64,000 bases of DNA from Ricinus communis (taxonomy: Eukaryota; Streptophyta; Magnoliopsida; Malpighiales; Euphorbiaceae): NCBI RefSeq assembly GCF_019578655.1, contig NC_063256.1, forward strand, positions 21,490,005-21,554,004. The letters run 5' to 3'. The notes below the pieces were generated by a model. It did not search any database. It was not told the DNA's origin and worked only from the letters and a program-made list of their open reading frames with translations. Of the stretch, positions 58,311 through 64,000 are shown in pieces. A program made the translations under genes and the position numbers. Numbering within the stretch: the stretch's first letter is position 1; every line of letters begins with the position of its first letter.

Positions 58311-58630
58311 TTACCCAAAAATTCAAATTTTCGCTCTTCCAGCGCCCAAGCGGGCTACTCCCTCGCCAAGCTGCTGCAGCGTTTGCCTATATCGCGGGCT
58401 AGTCAATGCACGCGATGGCAGCTGACTGCTATTGCTCCTTCATTGTGTCTGTGCCCCACATCTGGCTGGGTTGCGGGCTGCTCCGTTCCCACGATTGTGG
58501 CGACGCGTCAAGCAGTCTGCGCCAACGCTGATGTTCCGTGTCCCCGTTAACTGCTAGTGCTCCAAAGCCTGTACTCCTTGGGGCCCATTTGAACTACTGG
58601 TAATCTTCTATGGGCATGTGCGCTGCTGTA
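58311..58630. other. GC-rich segment upstream of E6
   Basis: A sharp change from AT-rich DNA to about 300 GC-rich bases without a supported frame (words such as AGCGCCCAAGCGGGCTACTC). It is probably part of an older element that E6 interrupted. Confidence 0.35.
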
Positions 58631-58710
58631 TGTCACGTGCCCGCCTCGCAACCAGGCAAGGAAGGCTACCGATGCGCCAAAAAACTGCCCAAATTATGCC
58701 CGCATGGACG

Positions 58711-59008
58711 GACACGTCCGTGTTGGATTCAACACTGCCCGTGTTGACCAACACGCCCACGGACACGCCCGTTTTGTTTCAACCTTGCCCGTGTTCACCA
58801 ACACGCCTAAGGACACGCCCGTGTTGGCTGGATACAAATGCGAAAGGCCTAGAAGCTTCGGGAAACACGGCCACAGTAGGTAACACGGCTAATTATCCCA
58901 GACCGTGTTCCCAACACGGCTTTGAGCACGGCCATGCTCCCAACCGTGTTACCAACACGGCCAGGAACACGGCCATGTTGGCGGACAGGGGGAAAAATGC
59001 TATAAATA
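58711..59008 (+). promoter_or_regulatory. E6 LTR core promoter: ACACGGCC/GGCCGTGT array and TATA box
   Basis: More than twelve half-sites of the type ACACGGCC, ACACGCCC, GCCCGTGTT and CCGTGTTGG occur in direct and inverted orientation over 275 bp. TATAAATACCC follows 16 bases after the last one. The 3' LTR has the palindrome ACACGGCCGTGT where this copy has ACACGTCCGTGT. Confidence 0.6.
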
Positions 59009-59183
59009 CCCCCTCTTTGTACCATTTCGAAGGAAGGAAGGAAGGGAGTGAAAAAGGGAGAGAAAAGAGAGAAAAAGGGCTGGAGAAAGTGAGTCCATAA
59101 AAGGGAACAAGGGCAGTAATAAAACAAGAGTGTGTGGGCACAAGGTGTGCCAAAATGTAGCCATATAGCGGGAAAGAGTATTG

Positions 59184-59219
59184 CTCTACATAGAGCAAAG
59201 AGAGATGCTCTATGTAGAG
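59184..59219 (+). other. Perfect hairpin in the E6 leader (13-bp arms, 10-nt loop)
   Basis: CTCTACATAGAGC (59184-59196) and GCTCTATGTAGAG (59207-59219) are exact reverse complements around the loop AAAGAGAGAT. Each arm is itself nearly palindromic. It lies about 150 nt after the expected transcription start and is identical at 63216-63251. Confidence 0.85.
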
Positions 59220-59544
59220 ATAGTTGTAGGAATAGTTATGTAAATTAATACAAGGTGTGTGAGTGTGTGTGATATATGAAAGAAGAGAGCTTGTAGAGAG
59301 AGGAAGTGTGCTCATTGTAAGTAGCTTTAGTGTGAATTAATCAATACAAGTATACACTTCCATAACTCTTGCGTCTCTTTGTGCCACTTTCGTGAATTTA
59401 CTTCCGCTAGCGTATTTGCTATTATTCTGCCGGGTTTGGCAATCAAGGGTAGGCTGACTAGCTATCTTGAATTTCGGGGAAATCAAGCAAGCTAGGCCGC
59501 ACGTGGGCAAAGTTTTGGAGATAAAACAAAACTCACGTGACAGT

Positions 59545-59556
59545 TGGTATCAGAGC
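59545..59556 (+). other. E6 PBS, tRNA-iMet type
   Basis: TGGTATCAGAGC, exact complement of the initiator tRNA-Met 3' end, 2 bases after the LTR. Confidence 0.95.
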
Positions 59557-59655
59557 CAAGTTCGAGACATAGCAGAATTGGTATCACGCCATAGTTGGAA
59601 GTATAGCGCGGGTAAGTTCTTTGGGAGAATTCTTGCATGAAGTAATGGCCAAAAG

Positions 59656-59817
59656 TGGTGAGCAATCCGCTTCTACCGCTCCTCTAAGGGAAGGAGGAAA
59701 GGGTAGCGGAAAGGGCTGAAGGGATAAGTCCCGAATTGGTGAGCAATCCACTTCTACCGCTCCTCTAAGGGAAGGAGGAAAGGATAGCGGGAAAAGGGCC
59801 GTAGGGAGAAGTCCTGA
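59656..59817. repeat. Tandem duplication of about 81 bp in E6 gag
   Basis: GGTGAGCAATCC...CTACCGCTCCTCTAAGGGAA occurs at about 59657 and 59738 with few differences. Confidence 0.9.
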
Positions 59818-59891
59818 GACGTGGTTGGCGCGATGGAGGAAAGGCTAGTCAAGGGGAGACTGCCATGTCCGATTGGGTTAGGATCGAAGAC

Positions 59892-60260
59892 ATGGACCTT
59901 CGCATCCAGAAGCCAAAGTCCAAGGGGGACGTCACAGAGCTTCGCGAGGAGATGGAAGGTGCCTTAAATGATTCTCGCCGACAGTTTATCGAGGGACTAT
60001 GAGGCTCCTAAGAAGTGGACCTTCGCGTCGAGAAGCCAAAGTCCAGGGGGGACGATAGAGAGCTTCGCGGGAAGATGCAAGGTGGACCTTCGCATCCAGA
60101 AGCTAAAGTCCAAGGGGGACGACGGGGAGCTTCGCGAGGAGATGGAAGGTGCCGTAAATGTGCTCGAGGGACAATAAGGGACAAGAAGTGGACCTTTGCA
60201 TCGAGAAGCTAGAGTCCAAGGGGGACGATGTAGAGCTTCGCTGGGAGATGCAAGGTACCT
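59892..60260. repeat. Four imperfect repeats (about 70 bp) in E6 gag
   Basis: Units start at about 59892, 60015, 60082 and 60188, each with TGGACCTTCGC, AAAGTCCAAGGGGGACG and GAGCTTCGC. They encode a heptad-like KxKSKGDxxELRxEM segment in their own frame; spacers of variable length put them in different frames. Confidence 0.9.
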
Positions 60261-60760
60261 GCAATGTGACTCTTAACCAGTTACTTGGCCAATACTTGGA
60301 GAAGGTTGATAAGCTCGAGGGAGCTTAACTTGTGCAAGACCGCGTTGGCAAATAGTGGGGGAGCGCAAGGAGTGACGGTTCACAGAGTCGATGCTCCTAA
60401 ACCAAAGGCCTACGGTGGGGCTAGGAGTGCTAGGGAGATCGACGAATTCTTGTGACAGTTGGAAGGATATTTTGTTACTTTGAGCATAGTGGACGACGCC
60501 ATCAAGGTAAAGTCCGTATCTCTCTCTACTTAAGTAATATTATTACCAAGATGGAAGTACGAAGGAAGTGACGAAGGTGGTGGAGATAGAGGGAAAATCT
60601 TCCGCCAAGGATGGTAAGGCTTCATGCAGGGATAAGGGCAAGTGGAAGAAGGAAGACAGTGTAGTTCTTCCCGAGAAAGCTTGCCCGCTTCATCTGCGAT
60701 GGACATCATCGTGCATATGAGTGTCCAAAGCGTGGGAAGCTTGGAGCATTAGTAATCACC

Positions 60761-61263
60761 GAGGAAGAGAGGCAAGAAGAAGAACGAAGACTTGCTTCCC
60801 TTCGACTCCTCAATGCTATCCAAGCTAAAGTGGAGCAAAAGTCTCGTGGTCGGATGTACGTGGAGACGAATATCAGAGGCAGGAGTATTCAAGCCATGGA
60901 GGATACCGAAGCAGATACAGGTACATGGCGAAGGAGGTGGCTGACTTTATGAAGTTGCCTTATGAAAAGGAAAAGGGCTTCATTAAAGGGAGAAAATGCA
61001 GAGAGGCTACCTATCATTGGCATGGCGAGGAGGACTAACATCCGAATAGGTCAATGGCAAGGTAAGGTCGATATCACCATTGCTCTTATTAATCAACGGT
61101 TTTATCTTGGTATGGACTTCCTCGACATGGTGAAGGCATTCTTGGTTTCTTACGCCAACACTATGTGCATAATGGAGAATGGTCGACCTTGTGTTGTGCC
61201 GATAAAGAGGGAGTTAAGTCAAGAAAAGATGGTATCGGCCCTACAGCTCTCTAAACAGGATTA
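60761..61263 (+). pseudogene. E6 protease remnant
   Basis: The frame through EDTEADTGT (60901-60927; expected active site DTGAT) breaks at a TGA near 60946. It resumes in the frame from 60962 with KGRKCREATYHWHGEE in one reading and RRTNIRIGQWQGKVDITIAL in the other. Then comes RFYLGMDFLDMVKAFLV, the conserved late loop of chromovirus protease (LGMDFL). It ends in CVVPIKRE before RT. Confidence 0.7.
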
Positions 61264-61329
61264 AAAAGGAAGGAGCCAACCTTCCTAGCAACCCTCAAGA
61301 TGAAAGGAGGTCCTCTTGTTTAGGGTGCT

Positions 61330-61915
61330 ATACTTTCAAGCCCTATCCGAGGCATGCTTGACGAGTTCGAAGATGTTATGCCGCCTAAGCTGCCGAAGAA
61401 GCTTCCTCCGCAACGAGAGGTGAACCACGAGATCGAGCTGGAATTGGGAGCCAAACCACCCGCCTTTGCATCCTATCGTACGGCGCCTCCGAAGTTAGGG
61501 GAACTAAGGAGGCAATTCAAGGAGTACATAGAGCTTCAAAGGCTAGGGTTGAAAGCCTTGAGGGGTAAAGAGCTCTATGTCAGAGAAAAATGCTCATCTG
61601 CCCAACGGGAAGTGGTATTCCTAAGGCGTATTGTTGGCGATGGAAAAGATGGATGGATTAAGGGTGAAGGCCATCCAAGAATTGGGAGCTGCCAACCGAG
61701 GTGACCGAGGTGAGTTCTTTCCTTGGTTTGGTGAACCATTATCGGAAGGTTCATCAAGGGCTATTCTTCCATTGCCACTCCGGGTGTATTAAGGAAGGGT
61801 CAAGCTTGGGAGTAGTCTACGAAGTGCCAACAAGCCTTGAGAGGCTAAAAGAAGGCCATTATGGAGGAGCCTGTCTTAGCACTTCCGGACCCTACGAAGG
61901 CATGCGAGACCCAAA
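61330..61915 (+). pseudogene. E6 reverse transcriptase remnant, catalytic core deleted
   Basis: LDEFEDVMPPKLPKKLPPQR and HEIELELGAKPPAFASYRTA are the start of chromovirus RT. At about 61540 the sequence jumps from FKEYIE to KELYVREKCSSAQREVVFLR near the RT end, so the palm with YxDD is gone. SFLGLVNHYRKV (61700 onward) and a partial RNase H entry follow in other frames. RNase H is cut near 61920. Confidence 0.8.
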
Positions 61916-62650
61916 CCGATTGGGCAAACCGAGAGGATCAGTACACTCTCGGAAGTTATTAGAGGCACTACGCGAGGAGATTGGGCGAAGCTGCTTGATG
62001 TTGCCCAATCCTTGTACAACTTGCAAAGAAGTGAGTGTGCAGGCAAGAGTCCATTCGAGGATAGTTATGGGTCGGCAACCCTACACACCAGGTACTCTTG
62101 CCTTGATCTGGACGAACCGCAGTCTACCCGCCTTCAAGCTTGCGAAGGAATGGAAGGAGCAAGACGACGTTGCTCGAGCCTATTTTGGAGAAGACATTCA
62201 AGCAAGTGAAGGAGCGGGCAGACAACAAGAGGAGACCAATGGAGTTCAAGGACGGGGATAAAGTGCTTGTCAAGTTATACTGGCATAGCAAAGACGACGG
62301 ACTTCATTGGAGACTCAGGGGAACAAAGGTAGAGTAGCAAGGTAGATCTTCCACAAAGGCATCAAGGTCCATCCCGAGCATGTTGAGGCTTTATAAGGAG
62401 GATCACGATGACCCAAGCCGGGGTAAGTCTATAAGAGCTCTTTGGAAGGTGCGGGCTCAGTAGGACAAAGAGGTGGACTACATCATCTCCCATCATAAGG
62501 CGCCACAATCCAGACAACCTCCCATGACGGAGTTTCTTGAGGAAGGGACTCCCCGGAAGTGAGACAAGTTGGGAGCTGATTCGCGATTTGTGGCAACTCG
62601 AGGAGGAAACCAAGAGCTTACGAGAAGGCAACGAGGGCGTTGCCGGATTG
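61916..62650 (+). pseudogene. E6 integrase C terminus and chromodomain, frameshifted
   Basis: Only the late integrase is present: KSPFEDSYG/VMGRQPYTPGTLAL, FKLAKEWKEQDDVARAY, then FKDGDKVLVKLYWHSKDDGL. A chromodomain follows from about 62465 (KEVDYIISHHK). After a frame change it continues with RKGLPGSETSWELIRDLWQL, ending near the polypurine tract. The chromodomain identifies the lineage; in the family it guides insertion to marked chromatin. The DDE core is deleted. Confidence 0.8.
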
Positions 62651-62662
62651 AGTGGGGGAGAA
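62651..62662 (+). other. E6 polypurine tract
   Basis: AGTGGGGGAGAA directly precedes the 3' LTR. Confidence 0.9.
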
Positions 62663-63574
62663 TGTCACGTGCCCGCCTCGCAACCAGGCAAGGAAGGCTA
62701 CCGATGCGCCAAAAAACTGCCCAAATTATGCCCGCATGGACGGACACGGCCGTGTTGGATTCAACACTGCCCGTGTTGACCAACACGCCCACGGACACGC
62801 CCGTTTTGTTTCAACCTTGCCCGTGTTCACCAACACGCCTAAGGACACGCCCGTGTTGGCTGGATACAAATGCGAAAGGCCTAGAAGCTTCGGGAAACAC
62901 GGCCACAGTAGGTAACACGGCTAATTATCCCAGACCGTGTTCCCAACACGGCCTTGAGCACGGCCATGCTCCCAACCGTGTTACCAACACGGCCAGGAAC
63001 ACGGCCATGTTGGCGGACAGGGGGAAAAATGCTATAAATACCCCCTATTTGTACCATTTCGAAGGAAGGAAGGAAGGGAGTGAAAAAGGGAGAGAAAAGA
63101 GAGAAAAAGGGCTGGAGAAAGTGAGTCCATAAAAGGGAACAAGGGCAGTAATAAAACAAGAGTGTGTGGGCACAAGGTGTGCCAAAATGTAGCCATATAG
63201 CGGGAAAGAGTATTGCTCTACATAGAGCAAAGAGAGATGCTCTATGTAGAGATAGTTGTAGGAATAGTTATGTAAATTAATACAAGGTGTGTGACTGTGT
63301 GTGATATATGAAAGAAGAGAGCTTGTAGAGAGAGGAAGTGTGCTCATTGTAAGTAGCTTTAGTGTGAATTAATCAATACAAGTATACACTTCCACAACTC
63401 TTGCGTCTCTTTGTGCCACTTTCGTGAATTTACTTCCGCTAGCGTATTTGCTATTATTCTGCCGGGTTTGGCAATCAAGGGTAGGCTGACTAGCTATCTT
63501 GAATTTCGGGGAAATCAAGCAAGCTAGGCCGCACGTGGGCAAAGTTTTGGAGATAAAACAAAACTCACGTGACA
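62663..63574 (+). repeat. E6 3' LTR (912 bp)
   Basis: Same length as the 5' LTR, with five substitutions. The TATA box is at 63033-63040 and the hairpin at 63216-63251. It is followed by TGTA. Confidence 0.95.
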
Positions 63575-64000
63575 TGTAGTGATAATGCTACGTGCTCGTG
63601 CAGATTCTCGCTACCACAAAGTGGCTCTCCCGAAAAATAATTTTTAAATAATTTTTAATTAATTTCTATACATTGTAGGGCAAGTAATTAATTAAAAACA
63701 TAGACTTTGAAGGAAAATTAAAAATTAAAAATACTTAAATAACTAAGAATTGAAGAAATTGACAATTTTTAATAAAAAATAATATTTATTAATAATTTAG
63801 ACAAAAATAAATATTTGACTAAGGAAAGCACTAAAGTAAAAAAAATAACTAATATCAACTAGATAAAACTTAACTAATTTTTAACTACTCACAAGCATAT
63901 TAAAGAAAGAACTAGGTCCTAATCCTATAAGGGAATGAGACAAGTCTAGAGTCAAATGATTTTCAATTGATATTTTTTTAATGATTAATAAATATTCAAC
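63575..64000. other. AT-rich sequence to the right edge
   Basis: The first 70 bases (CTCGTGCAGATTCTCGCTAC and beyond) look like retroelement noncoding DNA interrupted by E6. The remainder is A-rich with no gene. Confidence 0.4.

Larger units (their letters stand above)
58631..59542 (+). repeat. E6 5' LTR (912 bp)
   Basis: Differs from the 3' LTR at five positions by eye, all substitutions. It contains a half-site array (58711-58985), TATAAATA (59001-59008), a GGAA run near 59031 and a 13-bp perfect hairpin (59184-59219). Confidence 0.95.
59645..60760 (+). pseudogene. E6 gag remnant
   Basis: It starts MAKSGEQSASTAPLREGGKG. Two tandem duplications (listed) fill the N-terminal part. Next comes NQLLGQYLEKVDKLEG, then APKPKAYGGARSAREIDEFL at the start of the capsid-like domain. 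Most of that domain is deleted near 60520. The knuckle survives as ARFICDGHHRAYECPKRGKL with its first Cys replaced by Arg. Several stops and frame changes are present. Confidence 0.75.
58631..63574 (+). mobile_element. E6: young, coding-defective chromovirus (Ty3/gypsy)
   Basis: Two 912-bp LTRs (TGTCACGTGCCC...CTCACGTGACA) enclose a 3.1-kb interior with a tRNA-iMet PBS, gag, protease, RT, integrase and chromodomain remnants and a polypurine tract. TGTA (58627-58630 and 63575-63578) flanks both sides. That is a 4-bp repeat, one short of the usual 5. The RT palm, RNase H and integrase core are deleted and frames are broken, yet the LTRs are almost identical. The element must have moved recently with borrowed enzymes. 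Confidence 0.9.

Noticed and set aside
58849..59315. Minus-strand open frames of 92-140 codons in the E6 LTRs
   Set aside because: They are antisense to promoter repeats and leader and occur in both LTRs simply because the LTRs are duplicated. No family resemblance.

Overview
The window is nuclear DNA of a flowering plant, almost certainly a eudicot. It has one intron-containing host gene, and the rest is nested LTR retrotransposons, a hAT transposon and AT-rich filler. The style of the host protein and of the elements would fit Malpighiales (for example Euphorbiaceae), but this is a weak guess. I see no bacterial operon, rRNA gene, tRNA gene or CRISPR array. Every tRNA-like stretch found is the complement of a tRNA 3' end, used as a retroelement primer binding site (PBS).

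Left part (1-25.4 kb, almost all minus strand). E1 (1-8886) is an Athila-type Ty3/gypsy element with LTR, tRNA-Asp-type PBS, gag, protease, RT/RNase H, integrase, and then an internal promoter, intron and ORF-1 in the env position. Its 3' LTR lies off the left edge. E1 sits inside the ORF-1 of E2 (8887-19810), a related element that carries two different gag copies in tandem and whose RT is split by a 2.8-kb solo LTR (10448-13260, TSD GACAC). E2 is joined to a decayed Tat-like gypsy element (19811-25400, probably continuing at 36737).

Middle (25.4-42.3 kb). E3 (25406-36731, plus, TSD CTATG) is an internally deleted Athila-type element. It interrupts what looks like the LTR of the Tat-like element. 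E4 (27786-32920, plus) lies inside E3 and keeps gag-PR-RT, but has lost everything from the end of RT to the middle of its 3' LTR. To the right are a broken Ty1/copia gag and a broken LINE-type DUF4283/zinc-knuckle ORF, both minus strand.

Host gene (about 42.3-48.9 kb, plus). Five coding exons with clean GT-AG introns join into a 1096-residue Ser/Asn-rich protein of a plant family I cannot name. It is the only gene here that looks intact.

Right part (49-64 kb). In order: a second solo LTR of the 2.8-kb family (49562-52348); a hAT deletion derivative with a perfect 8-bp TSD (52663-54327) that keeps a transposase C-terminal tail; AT-rich DNA; an isolated LTR of another Athila/Tat-like element (55526-56834, minus); and E6 (58631-63574, plus), a very young chromovirus whose two 912-bp LTRs differ at 5 sites by eye although its coding region is wrecked.

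Most interesting signals: (i) arrays of CACGGCC/GGCCGTG half-sites just upstream of the TATA box in LTRs of two unrelated lineages; (ii) the same module upstream of a TATA box and a consensus splice donor between pol and ORF-1 of E1, which looks like a dedicated ORF-1 promoter; (iii) a perfect leader hairpin in the recently mobile but coding-dead E6; (iv) the double gag of E2. Element boundaries were read by eye from terminal motifs, PBS/PPT and TSDs. Protein family calls rest on recognised motifs, not searches.
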